Assembly (NCBI GenBank): GCA_945881835.1
Contig: CAMCVP010000008.1
Coordinates: forward strand, 1 to 64,000
DNA from: Chryseobacterium gleum
Lineage (GTDB): Bacteria > Bacteroidota > Bacteroidia > Flavobacteriales_D > Sanyastnellaceae
Length of the DNA stretch: 64,000 nt
Direction: 5' to 3'
Shown here: in pieces, positions 6,417-14,649 of the stretch
Position numbering within the stretch: position 1 is the stretch's first letter
Layout of the letters: each line of letters starts with the position of its first letter
Translations under genes and position numbers: made by a program
Notes under the pieces: generated by a model
The model's database searches: none
What the model saw: the letters and a program-made list of their open reading frames with translations, nothing else
What the model was told of the DNA's origin: nothing

Positions 6417-8411
6417 GGCCCACTCGGTTGCTTCGCGAATAACTTTCTTCGCGTCGAGCAATGCTGTATCATTCGCACCGCCGAGAACGTTAACGGGAAC
6501 CCCCTCTTCCACCAAAGATAAAATCTGCGTGGGAGTAGATTGCTGACCCAAGCACAACACCACGGCGTTCGGCTTCAACACATAATCTATTCCGTTTGAA
6601 TTGAACATCAACTCTCGATCTACAATGCGAATTCCTGTGGTGCCGTTGAACACGCCCACTCCCAACTGCTGCAATTCGGTGCGGTGCGACCACACCGTTG
6701 TCTTGCCCAATTTATTCCCCAACTTCTTATTGCTTCGCTGAAGAATAGCCACCTTGCGAAGAGGAGTGCGTTCTTGTTTGGGTTGAAGCGCACCGCGATG
6801 TTCAAGCTGCTGATCGATTCCCCAAAACGCATTGTACTCTTCCTTCGTTTCGCTGTCTTGCGTAAGCAACGACGCGACGTCCATGGCAATGCCGCCTGCG
6901 CCGAGAATAACAATTTCCTCTCCTAACGTTTTGTATTGCTGAATGGCTTCAACATAATTCAACACAGGAATAGAGCCGTCGTTTTCTTCCCAAGCATATC
7001 CGCTAGGAACCACGCCAGTAGACCAAACCACTTCTTCGAAATAATGCTCTTTGAAATTTTTCAGTTGGAAGGAAGTGTTCAAATAAATCTTCACATCGTG
7101 CATTTTCAACTGCTCGGTATAATAACGCAAGGTCTCTGCAAACTCTTCCTTCCCGGGAACCTGCGCGGCCAAGCGCAGCTGTCCGCCTATGGAATCTTGC
7201 TGTTCAAAGATCTCCACTTCATTGCCGCGCTGCGCCAAAACCAGCGCTGCTGTAAGTCCAGATACTCCTGCCCCAACAACGGCTATTTTCTTTTTGTGTT
7301 CGGAAAGAAACAGTTTCAATTGAAGTTCTCGCGCGGCAAACGGATTCACCAAGCACGACGCTATTTCACCCGAAAAGATCTGATCGAGACACGCTTGATT
7401 GCAGCCCACGCAGGTGTTAATGAGATTCGATTGATTCTGTTTCGCCTTCAATACAAAATTCGGATCGGCTAAAAACGGACGCGCAAGGCTTACGGCATCG
7501 GCCTTTCCAGATGAAATAATTTCTTCGGCCAACGCGGGCGTGTTGATTCTGTTCGTTGCGGAAACCGGAATGGAAACGTGTTGCTTCAATAGTTCCGCAG
7601 CCCAAACAAAAGAACCTCTTGGAACGCGCATGCTAATGGTGGGAATGCGCGCTTCGTGCCACCCAATGCCGGTATTCAACAAATGAATGCCTTCTTTTTC
7701 TAATGCCTTTGCAAAGGCAATGATCTCGTCTTTGCTGCTTCCTTCTTCCACCAAATCGGCAACTGAAATGCGATAGATGAGCATGAACTTTTCGTTCAAC
7801 GCTTCGCGAATACCGCGAACAATTTCAAGTGGCAAGCGCATTCTGTTTTCAAAAGAACCTCCGTATTCGTCTTCGCGTTTGTTGGTTCGTGGAGCAATAA
7901 ACTGATGCAAAAAATAACCTTCGCTCCCCATGATTTCCACACCATCGTAACCGGCCTGTTGTGCCAATTCCGCGCAGCGAATAAAATCGCGAACGGTTTG
8001 CTGAATATCTTCAATGCTTAATGCGCGAGGTGTGTAAATGTTAATGGGTGCTTGCAATGCCGAAGCACTCACGCATTTGTCATGCACTCCGTATCGACCT
8101 GCATGCAGAATCTGCATGGCAATCTTTCCTCCTGCTTCGTGAACGGCTTCGGTAATTATTTTGTGTTTCGAAATTTCATTTTCACGGTTGAAGCAAATCG
8201 CTCCAGGCCACAAGCGTCCTTCTTCATTCGGAGAAACACCTCCGGTAATCATAAGTCCCACCTCGCCTCTTGCACGTGTTGCGAAATACTCGGCCATGGC
8301 TTCGAATCCGTTTGGAAGTTCTTCCAATCCGGTGTGCATAGATCCCATAATGAATCTATTTTTTATTTCATTCTTTCCAATGGAAAGCGGACGAAGAGCG
8401 GCGTTAATCAT
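6405..8411 (-). CDS. fadH: NADPH-dependent 2,4-dienoyl-CoA reductase (FadH-like, old yellow enzyme family)
   Basis: The protein is 668 aa from the ATG at 8411, close to the family's usual 670. Start choice: an upstream frame to 8498 exists, but INAALRPLSIGKNEIKNRFIMGSM is the normal N-terminus. Order: FMN-binding TIM barrel (to about 330) with the HAGRYG and active-site segments. Next comes a 4Fe-4S cysteine cluster (CVGCNQACLDQIFSGEIASCLVNP), a flavodoxin-like FAD domain starting KIAVVGAGVSGLTAA, and an NADPH domain with ILGAGGIAMDVA. It would reduce 2,4-dienoyl-CoA or related enals in fatty-acid degradation. It is divergent from the Nudix regulator gene, with an operator-like site between them. 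Confidence 0.85.
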   Translation of the reverse strand: MINAALRPLSIGKNEIKNRFIMGSMHTGLEELPNGFEAMAEYFATRARGEVGLMITGGVSPNEEGRLWPGAICFNRENEISKHKIITEAVHEAGGKIAMQILHAGRYGVHDKCVSASALQAPINIYTPRALSIEDIQQTVRDFIRCAELAQQAGYDGVEIMGSEGYFLHQFIAPRTNKREDEYGGSFENRMRLPLEIVRGIREALNEKFMLIYRISVADLVEEGSSKDEIIAFAKALEKEGIHLLNTGIGWHEARIPTISMRVPRGSFVWAAELLKQHVSIPVSATNRINTPALAEEIISSGKADAVSLARPFLADPNFVLKAKQNQSNLINTCVGCNQACLDQIFSGEIASCLVNPFAARELQLKLFLSEHKKKIAVVGAGVSGLTAALVLAQRGNEVEIFEQQDSIGGQLRLAAQVPGKEEFAETLRYYTEQLKMHDVKIYLNTSFQLKNFKEHYFEEVVWSTGVVPSGYAWEENDGSIPVLNYVEAIQQYKTLGEEIVILGAGGIAMDVASLLTQDSETKEEYNAFWGIDQQLEHRGALQPKQERTPLRKVAILQRSNKKLGNKLGKTTVWSHRTELQQLGVGVFNGTTGIRIVDRELMFNSNGIDYVLKPNAVVLCLGQQSTPTQILSLVEEGVPVNVLGGANDTALLDAKKVIREATEWALKF

Positions 8412-8440
8412 AGCCACGAATGTAAATGAAATTTTTGCTT

Positions 8441-8448
8441 TACATTTG
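8441..8448 (+). promoter_or_regulatory. -7 box of the Nudix-regulator promoter
   Basis: TACATTTG matches the Bacteroidota -7 consensus TANNTTTG exactly, and the operator-like palindrome begins 3 bp downstream. A -33 TTTG at the right spacing is not obvious. Confidence 0.5.
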
Positions 8449-8451
8449 AAA

Positions 8452-8466
8452 GTGTATTTAGCACAC
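8452..8466 (+). promoter_or_regulatory. putative Nudix-regulator operator (autoregulatory site)
   Basis: GTGTATTTAGCACAC is a near-palindrome sharing 12 of 15 bases with the site in front of GH65 at 6371-6385. It lies between the divergent reductase and regulator genes, 8 bp before the regulator's ATG and 40 bp before the reductase start. That spacing equals the spacing of the other site from the GH65 start. Confidence 0.6.
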
Positions 8467-8474
8467 GAAGTAAA

Positions 8475-9188
8475 ATGAGTAAGAAGAAAAGCGAACAAGC
8501 CCCTACGAACACCTTGGGAATGGATGTTTCCGTTGACTGTGTGGTTTTCGGATTTGATAACGACACCCTGAAAGTTTTACTTATTGAACAGAAACAGCCC
8601 GATCATACTGCGTTGAAAACGCAAAAAGCGGTGCCTGGTGATTTGGTCCTCGACAATGAAAGTTTAGACGAAGCAGCAAAGCGTATTCTTCAGGAATTAA
8701 CTTCATTGAAAGGAATTTACTTAAAGCAATTCCACGCCTTCGGAGATCCGAATCGTGTTCGCGGATTGAAAGATCAGCAATGGCTTCGCACCTTCCGTGT
8801 GAATCCGGAAAGACGCGTATTAACCATCGGATATTATTCTTTGGTGAAGTTGTCTGAGTTCAAACCGAAGGCAGCGTCGTTTGCGGGAAACACCTACTGG
8901 GTAGACGTTTACAACATTCCTTCTCTTGCTTTCGACCACAACGAAATTGTACACAAAGCCTTGCTTATGCTACGTCATGAACTCATGGCCGACCACATTG
9001 GCTTCGAATTACTTCCAGAAAAATTCACATTGTCGCAGTTGCAGAAATTGTATGAGATTATTCTCGACAAAAAATTAGACAAGCGCAACTTCAGAAAGAA
9101 TATTCTTCGCACAGAAACGGTAACAGCCTTGGAAGAAAAACAACAAGGCGTGTTGCATAAACCTGCACAATTATTTACCAAGAAATGA
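8475..9188 (+). CDS. Nudix-related transcriptional regulator (NrtR family)
   Basis: The 237-aa protein has an N-terminal Nudix-like domain (about 15-150, beginning VDCVVFGFDNDTLKVLLIEQ) and a C-terminal winged helix (about 175-235, FTLSQLQKLYEIILDKKLDKRNFRKNIL). The Nudix box is degenerate: the expected REUxEExGU reads RILQELTSLKG, so it has lost catalytic Glu residues and probably only senses a ligand. NrtR-family members in Bacteroidota regulate NAD or sugar catabolism genes. Matching palindromes before this gene and the GH65 gene suggest control of disaccharide use and of itself. Its stop overlaps the next gene's ATG by 4 nt (ATGA). Confidence 0.85.
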   Translation: MSKKKSEQAPTNTLGMDVSVDCVVFGFDNDTLKVLLIEQKQPDHTALKTQKAVPGDLVLDNESLDEAAKRILQELTSLKGIYLKQFHAFGDPNRVRGLKDQQWLRTFRVNPERRVLTIGYYSLVKLSEFKPKAASFAGNTYWVDVYNIPSLAFDHNEIVHKALLMLRHELMADHIGFELLPEKFTLSQLQKLYEIILDKKLDKRNFRKNILRTETVTALEEKQQGVLHKPAQLFTKK

Positions 9189-11383
9189 GAAGCGTACTTC
9201 TAGCCTTTGTCTTCGCATTTTTCATTTCCATCATACAAGCCCAACAGCCCGATTATGGCCTAGCATTTCTTCAAGACGAGGTGGCAAGCATTTCAATTAC
9301 AATTGATCCCGATTCGCTTTCAGCGATGTACAACAACTTGGGGAATTCACATGAATATCCTGCAGCCATGGTCTATACGTTTTCTACCGGATTCTCTGCC
9401 TTTTCAGGCATTGGCGTTCGCTTTCGCGGCAACACCTCTTTGAATGCGCAGAAAAAATCGTTTAAGATTATCGTTGACAAATACGTTGAGCAGAGTTTTT
9501 ACGGGTTGGAAGAATTGAATTTAATTTCCAATCAGAACGACCCATCGTTGTTACGTGCAAAGTTGTGTTGGGACTTCTTCCGAAATGCTGGACTTCCTGC
9601 TTGTCGGACTTCATACATACGCGTTTATGTGAACGGAGCATATATGGGCGTGTATTTAAACGTTGAGCAAATCGACAATCGTTTTGCAGATGTTCGATTC
9701 GACGACGGCACAGGAAATTTATGGAAGTGCCTGTGGGGATCTGATCTTTCGTACCAAGGTTCCAATCCAACTTTGTACTCCGACGACAATTATGATTTGG
9801 TTGAAAATGAATTCCAAAATAATTACGCTGAATTAGCAAGATTCATAGATGTTTTGAATAATACTCCTACATCTTTGTTACCCTGCGAATTGGAAAAGAT
9901 TTTCAATGTGCACGACTACTTGAAAATTATGGCAGCCGATATTTTATTGGGAAATTGGGACAACTACATTTTCAACAAGAATAATTTCTACCTCTATCAC
10001 AACGAGAAAACTGGAAAGCTCGAATACATTCCATACGATTTAGACAATACTTTGGGAATCGATTGGGTAAGCGTCGATTGGGCCCAACGCAATTTGTACT
10101 CATGGACGACATCGAGCAACCGTCCGCTGTTCACGCGACTGCTTCAAATTCCTGCATATCGCAATGAGTTCAGTAATTACGTGAATGAATTTGTTGCTAC
10201 CACATTTAACGCAAACGCGTTTGAAATACAGGCACAACAAATTCAGAATTTAATTTCAACCGCTGCCTTTGAAGACCCTCTACGTCCGCTTGACTTTGGA
10301 TATACGTTCAACGATTTCATTACAAGTATTAATTCCGCATGGGGCGGACATGTCCAATATGGTATTGCACCCTATGTGCAAACCCGCGCTGCGCAGGCGT
10401 TGCAGCAACTTGAAGACCTTCAGCCTTTCACGAGCATCTTCAACGTTGTTCCTAAATTTCAGAACGACAGTCTCTTCGTAACCTTTCAAAGCAATTTAAA
10501 TTCGAATGAACTTGCTGTGGTTTGGAAAGAAATTGGAACAACAACTTGGAATGTTGAAGTGCCTACTTCCGAAGGGACTTATGGAATCACCGATCAGCTC
10601 TACTCCTTCTCGGGCTCACTTCCAACCGACAGCATAAATATTTTAGTCGGTGCCATTCCGTTAATTTGGGTGAACGCCATTGATGCGCACGATTGCAATT
10701 TCGTTTATTTATATGGAAAGGAATCGTCTTCCCCTTTAGTGATAAATGAATTGGCACCGCTGGGCACCGACAACTGCATTGACTTTTTCGGAGCGAATGA
10801 AGACTGGATTGAATTGTACAATCCTGGTCCAGCTGCTGTTTATTTAGGAAACAAGTTTATCTCTGACGACGCCAGCAATTGGAACAAATGGCCTTTGCCG
10901 AATGTGACGCTCGACCCTGGAGATTTTCTGTTGTTATATGCCGATAAGCAACCCGAGCAAGGTTTGAATCACTTGGATTTCAAACTAGATGACCTTTCTG
11001 AAACTGTTTATATCTCAGAGGTTCAGAACAATGCGCGCGTGTTAATCGACACCATTACTTATTCCAACATTCCAATCAATCATTCTTTTGGAAGAGCAAC
11101 CGATGCCAATCCGAATTGGATCGATTGGACCGTTTCTACACCGAATGCAAGCAATCTTCCTGTAAGTGTGAATGAACTTGTTTCTGGAATTTCGCTTTAT
11201 CCGAATCCGGTTATTGAATTGCTTCACAGCACCGAAAAGATTTCTGGAAGAATGATTTCTTCAAGCGGACAAACCGTTTTATTGTTCAGCAATACGCAAG
11301 CAATCGATTGTCGAAACTTGCCTTCAGGCGTTTATACTTTGCTCACTGACAAAAGTCTTTTTCGATTTATTAAATCGAATTAG
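9185..11383 (+). CDS. CotH kinase-like secreted protein with lamin-tail and T9SS domains
   Basis: The 732-aa protein has a signal peptide (first about 19 residues, ending in AQA/Q). A CotH-like domain follows at about 25-400, with GIGVRFRGNTSLN, SFKI and the acidic IPYDLDNTLG segment expected of the atypical kinase fold. A lamin-tail domain (VINELAPLG...DWIELYNPG, about 520-620) and a C-terminal type A T9SS sorting domain (ISLYPNPV, LPSGVYTLL) come next. It should be exported and surface-anchored or released. CotH proteins phosphorylate spore-coat proteins in Bacillus; the Bacteroidota role is unknown. It is translationally coupled to the Nudix regulator, which is an odd pairing. Confidence 0.8.
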   Translation: MRSVLLAFVFAFFISIIQAQQPDYGLAFLQDEVASISITIDPDSLSAMYNNLGNSHEYPAAMVYTFSTGFSAFSGIGVRFRGNTSLNAQKKSFKIIVDKYVEQSFYGLEELNLISNQNDPSLLRAKLCWDFFRNAGLPACRTSYIRVYVNGAYMGVYLNVEQIDNRFADVRFDDGTGNLWKCLWGSDLSYQGSNPTLYSDDNYDLVENEFQNNYAELARFIDVLNNTPTSLLPCELEKIFNVHDYLKIMAADILLGNWDNYIFNKNNFYLYHNEKTGKLEYIPYDLDNTLGIDWVSVDWAQRNLYSWTTSSNRPLFTRLLQIPAYRNEFSNYVNEFVATTFNANAFEIQAQQIQNLISTAAFEDPLRPLDFGYTFNDFITSINSAWGGHVQYGIAPYVQTRAAQALQQLEDLQPFTSIFNVVPKFQNDSLFVTFQSNLNSNELAVVWKEIGTTTWNVEVPTSEGTYGITDQLYSFSGSLPTDSINILVGAIPLIWVNAIDAHDCNFVYLYGKESSSPLVINELAPLGTDNCIDFFGANEDWIELYNPGPAAVYLGNKFISDDASNWNKWPLPNVTLDPGDFLLLYADKQPEQGLNHLDFKLDDLSETVYISEVQNNARVLIDTITYSNIPINHSFGRATDANPNWIDWTVSTPNASNLPVSVNELVSGISLYPNPVIELLHSTEKISGRMISSSGQTVLLFSNTQAIDCRNLPSGVYTLLTDKSLFRFIKSN

Positions 11384-11416
11384 GGTAATCTACACTTGCC
11401 TTTGTAACTTGCAGGC

Positions 11417-12415
11417 ATGTATTACAGCGACTATCTAAAACTGGGAGAAGTTCTTAACGCACAAGAACTCGAAAGCGACAAACAAGGTAAACACGCTCAC
11501 GACGAGATGTTGTTTATCGTTATTCATCAATCGTACGAATTGTGGTTCAAGCAGATTTTATTCGAAATGAAATCGGTGTACGACATTCTTGCGAAAGAGA
11601 ACATTAACGATAACAGTCCAGAGTTGCAAATCGCTGTAAACCGCATGCACCGCGTTACAGAGATCCTTCGCATTTTGGTCGACAAGATCAACATCTTGGA
11701 AACCATGTCGGCGCAAGACTTCTTAGACTTTCGCGATATGCTTCGTCCGGCAAGCGGATTTCAAAGCATGCAGTTCAAAGTTTTAGAAACGTTGTTGGGA
11801 TTGAAAGTTGAAGAGCGTCATGGACAAGAGTATTTCACTAGTCAATTACGCAGTGAAGACGCAAAGCAGATATACACCTTAGCGAAAGAAACTACGTTGT
11901 TGGAATTGGTGAACAACTGGTTAGAGCGCATGCCATTCTTCGAAGAGAAATATTGGGGCGAAGAAAAATTCTGTTCGCAGTACCGCGCGGCTTATGCCTC
12001 TTCACTCAGTGAAATGGAAATGCAAAACTTGAAAGCGTTCGATGAATTGTTCATTTCGAATGAACCCGTTGAAAACCGAAAGTTAAGCGCGAAAGCCAGA
12101 AGAGCTGGGCTCTTCATTATGTTGTATCGCGACTATCCGATTCTTCAGAATCCGTATAGAATTATCAACTCACTCTTAGACATTGACGAATTGTTGGCTA
12201 CTTGGAGATGGCGCCACATGAACATGGTTCACCGCATGATTGGCGGAAGAGCGGGTACAGGCGGAAGCACTGGAAAAGGATATTTAAGAGAAGCGGCTAT
12301 GAAGCATTATGTGTTTCAAGAGTTCGCTGAATTGACTTCATTCTTGGTTGAGCGAAGAAAATTCCCTGCTATCAGCGACGAGCTTGCAAAGAAACTCGGT
12401 TTCGAAAATGGATAG
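11417..12415 (+). CDS. kynA: tryptophan 2,3-dioxygenase
   Basis: The 332-aa protein matches haem-dependent tryptophan 2,3-dioxygenase throughout. It has the N-terminal DEMLFIVIHQSYELWFKQILFE block, the LRPASGFQSMQFK segment that shapes the substrate pocket, and the haem-ligand region WRWRHMNMVHRMIGGRAGTGGS with substrate-carboxylate residues. It opens L-tryptophan to N-formylkynurenine in the cytoplasm, the first step of the kynurenine pathway. No other kynurenine gene is next to it. The following hepT-like gene starts inside its last codons (8-nt overlap). It lies 33 bp after the CotH gene. Confidence 0.93.
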   Translation: MYYSDYLKLGEVLNAQELESDKQGKHAHDEMLFIVIHQSYELWFKQILFEMKSVYDILAKENINDNSPELQIAVNRMHRVTEILRILVDKINILETMSAQDFLDFRDMLRPASGFQSMQFKVLETLLGLKVEERHGQEYFTSQLRSEDAKQIYTLAKETTLLELVNNWLERMPFFEEKYWGEEKFCSQYRAAYASSLSEMEMQNLKAFDELFISNEPVENRKLSAKARRAGLFIMLYRDYPILQNPYRIINSLLDIDELLATWRWRHMNMVHRMIGGRAGTGGSTGKGYLREAAMKHYVFQEFAELTSFLVERRKFPAISDELAKKLGFENG

Positions 12416-12761
12416 TTATGTTCGCGATTTGCTCTCGGACATTGTTCGGTCGATTGATGAAATAAATGAGTTCTCGGCCGGACTTACCATTGAAGACTTC
12501 AAACAATACTTATCGAATAAAATGATGCGTCGAGCCATAGAGCGCGACCTCATTATTATTGGCGAGGCCATGCACGACATTGTGAAAGTCGATCACACGC
12601 GTGTTATGCGCATAAAAAATTCTCGACGCGTAATAGAATTAAGAAACGACGTCGTTCATTCTTACGACGATTTAGCCAACGAGAAAATCTGGAATTTTAT
12701 CTGGAAGGAGCTTCCTTATTTGCGGAAGGAAGTGGCGCATATTCTTGACCTTTATTACTAG
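12408..12761 (+). CDS. HepT-like HEPN ribonuclease toxin, orphan
   Basis: From the ATG at 12408 the protein is 117 aa, normal for HepT. It opens MDSYVRDLLSDIVRSIDEINEF, has RRAIERDLIIIGEAMHDI in the middle, and the catalytic R-x4-H-x-Y motif RNDVVHSY (R79, H84, Y86). In MntA/HepT pairs the Tyr is AMPylated by the antitoxin. Here no nucleotidyltransferase is adjacent; the only one in the window is the orphan mntA 8.4 kb away, whose own hepT is broken. The start overlaps the kynA stop by 8 nt, so translation may be coupled. All catalytic residues are present. Confidence 0.8.
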   Translation: MDSYVRDLLSDIVRSIDEINEFSAGLTIEDFKQYLSNKMMRRAIERDLIIIGEAMHDIVKVDHTRVMRIKNSRRVIELRNDVVHSYDDLANEKIWNFIWKELPYLRKEVAHILDLYY

Positions 12762-12770
12762 CATCGTAAA

Positions 12771-12919
12771 GAATGTTTTCAACGAATGCCTTTGGCGAAT
12801 GCTCCGCGAATGTCTTCGACTTTCTAAAAACAAAGTTCCAATTATGAAATAGGAATAAAATCTTCGATTTTCCAATTACGAAGTAGGCATAAAACCGAAG
12901 GTTTTCCAATAACGTAGTT
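12771..12919. repeat. mini-hairpin chain B (10 hairpins)
   Basis: The whole space between the convergent hepT-like and prmA genes is a chain of perfect hairpins with 3-nt loops. The first set, joined by GAAT linkers, is GTT-TTC-AAC, GCC-TTT-GGC, GC-TCC-GC and GTC-TTC-GAC. The second set, joined by CCAAT, GGAAT, CCAAT, GGCAT and CCAAT, is AAC-AAA-GTT, TAT-GAA-ATA, AAAATC-TTC-GATTTT, TAC-GAA-GTA, AAAACC-GAA-GGTTTT and AAC-GTA-GTT. Stems differ but remain paired. No reading frame is supported here. Confidence 0.8.
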
Positions 12920-12921
12920 CC

Positions 12922-13746
12922 CTATTTTCGAACTAAGTAAAGCATCGTCCACTCATCGCGAACGCGCGTCTCTTTCCATTCGAATGCGGAGAATGCTTCA
13001 AGTAACGCAGGGACGTCGTTTTCATAGAATCCGCTGAGCAACAAAGGTGCTCCAGACTTCGTGGCGTTTTCGTAATGCTTGGCTTGAGCCAAGAGAATAT
13101 TCCGATTGATGTTGGCAATAAAAACATCTGCCATCTTTCCTTCTAGTAAATCTTCAACGCCTAAAAGCGCTTCAATCTTCGAGCAGCTGTTACGCTCCAA
13201 GTTTTCAATGGCGTTCTCATACGCCCACTCGTCTATGTCAATGGCCCAAACTTTCTTCGCGCCGAGTTTCTCAGCAGCAATGGCCAACACAGCCGTTCCA
13301 CTGCCCATGTCAATGACTTCCTTGTCTTTCAAGTCGAGCTCGAACATTTTCTGAAGAACCAAATACGTTGTAGCATGATGTCCCGTACCAAAGCTCATCT
13401 TCGGCTCAATGATTAAATCAAGAACACCTTCCTTCGCTTCGTGAAAAGGGGCTCTAACGCGACAAAGATTATCTACGTCGATTGGATCGAATTGCGATTC
13501 CCACTCGGCGTTCCAGTTGATGTCCTCCATTTCTTTTTTCGAGAAATGAATGGTCACGTCTTCAATGGTTAATTCCAACAAAGCGTTTTGCAATTCTTCT
13601 GTATCGAATTGTGTTGGCACATAAGCCTCTACTCCACTTTCCGTTTCTTGAAAACTATCGAAAGCCAATTCGCTTAATGAAGCAATAACTAAATCGTTTC
13701 CCGGAATAAGCGGAGAAACTTCAAAGGTGTATACCGTGTATTGCAT
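12922..13746 (-). CDS. prmA: ribosomal protein L11 methyltransferase
   Basis: The 274-aa protein is a PrmA-type SAM-dependent methyltransferase. The N-terminal substrate-recognition domain (about 1-95) is followed by the PrmA signature MSFGTGHHATT (about 143-153) and SAM motif I in VIDMGSGTAVLAIAAEKLG. The catalytic-loop motif FIANINRN comes later. It trimethylates lysines and the N-terminus of ribosomal protein L11. It forms a TAATG one-base stop/start overlap with the upstream tpiA, so the two are one operon. The mini-hairpin chain follows its stop at once. Confidence 0.92.
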   Translation of the reverse strand: MQYTVYTFEVSPLIPGNDLVIASLSELAFDSFQETESGVEAYVPTQFDTEELQNALLELTIEDVTIHFSKKEMEDINWNAEWESQFDPIDVDNLCRVRAPFHEAKEGVLDLIIEPKMSFGTGHHATTYLVLQKMFELDLKDKEVIDMGSGTAVLAIAAEKLGAKKVWAIDIDEWAYENAIENLERNSCSKIEALLGVEDLLEGKMADVFIANINRNILLAQAKHYENATKSGAPLLLSGFYENDVPALLEAFSAFEWKETRVRDEWTMLYLVRK

Positions 13747-14480
13747 TAGGCGTTGTAGATAAATTCAAAGTCAGCAACCTTCAAAGAAGCGCCGCCGATA
13801 AGCCCTCCATCAACATCTTCACATGCCAACAAAGCCTGTGCATTCGCGGCGTTCATGCTTCCTCCGTATAAAATCTGAATGTCGTTTGCTACTTCTCCGA
13901 ATGTTGTTTTCAAGAACGAACGAATGTACGCATGCATCTCTTGTGCTTGTTCATTGCTAGCCGTAACGCCAGTTCCAATGGCCCAAACGGGTTCGTAAGC
14001 AATAACTATATTTTTCATTTGTGTTGAAGACAGATGTCCAATTACTTCTTCAATCTGCTTCGTCACCGTAGCGAAATGCAATTCGTTGTTGCGCTCTTCG
14101 AGGGTTTCGCCAATACAATAAATCGCAGTCAAATTATTGGCCAACAACTGATCTACTTTGCTCTTCAACAATTCTGAAGTTTCGTTGTGGTATTGTCTGC
14201 GCTCGCTGTGTCCAACCAAACTTCCCTTCACGCCTAACGAAGCCAACATGGCTGCAGAAATTTCTCCGGTGAATGCTCCTTTCTCGTGTGCGCTGCAATC
14301 TTGCGCGAACACCGACAATTGCGGATGTGTTGGGCACAATCCTGCCAGGTAACACGCGGGTACACAAACCGCCATTGATTTGTTGTTGGAAGGAAATTCG
14401 TTTACACTGTTGAATAACGATTTCGCCTCTTCCCAAGAGGTGTTCATTTTCCAGTTACCGGCGATGAGTTTTGAGCGCAT
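13746..14480 (-). CDS. tpiA: triosephosphate isomerase
   Basis: The 244-aa protein is a standard TpiA: GNWKMN at residues 8-13 (Lys11), the electrophilic His in LVGHSERR, the catalytic Glu in IVIAYEPVWAIGTG, and the phosphate-binding ILYGGSM and DGGLIGGASL. It interconverts dihydroxyacetone phosphate and glyceraldehyde 3-phosphate in glycolysis. It is the first gene of the tpiA-prmA unit. Upstream lies a 335-bp non-coding region with a hairpin chain, a structured motif and the terminator of the preceding gene. Length and residues are complete. Confidence 0.96.
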   Translation of the reverse strand: MRSKLIAGNWKMNTSWEEAKSLFNSVNEFPSNNKSMAVCVPACYLAGLCPTHPQLSVFAQDCSAHEKGAFTGEISAAMLASLGVKGSLVGHSERRQYHNETSELLKSKVDQLLANNLTAIYCIGETLEERNNELHFATVTKQIEEVIGHLSSTQMKNIVIAYEPVWAIGTGVTASNEQAQEMHAYIRSFLKTTFGEVANDIQILYGGSMNAANAQALLACEDVDGGLIGGASLKVADFEFIYNA

Positions 14481-14503
14481 GTTTTTTTTTCAAAGATAAT
14501 AAA

Positions 14504-14645
14504 GTCCGAAGGACGAATGTTGCAAAGCAACGAATGCCGGAGGCGAATGTTGCAGAGCAACGAATGTCTTCGACGTTTCGAATTACGTCGTAGGAATTAC
14601 GAAGTAGGAATAAAATCTTCGATTTTCCAATAACGTAGTTCAAAC
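14504..14645. repeat. mini-hairpin chain C (9 hairpins)
   Basis: Five hairpins joined by GAAT linkers come first: GTCC-GAA-GGAC, GTTGC-AAA-GCAAC, GCC-GGA-GGC, GTTGC-AGA-GCAAC and GTC-TTC-GAC. Four more follow: TAC-GTC-GTA, TAC-GAA-GTA, AAAATC-TTC-GATTTT and AAC-GTA-GTT, with linkers GGAAT, GGAAT, CCAAT and then CAAAC. The order of the two classes is the same as in chain B. It lies just upstream of tpiA and could form part of its leader. It leads directly into the CCGG-flanked motif at 14650. Confidence 0.8.
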
Positions 14646-14649
14646 TACC

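Noticed and set aside
12672-12909. Two minus-strand frames (67 and 70 aa) running through the hairpin chain
   Set aside because: Their proteins only translate the repeats (ENRRFYSYF, ENLRFYAYF) and have no other support; the region is non-coding.
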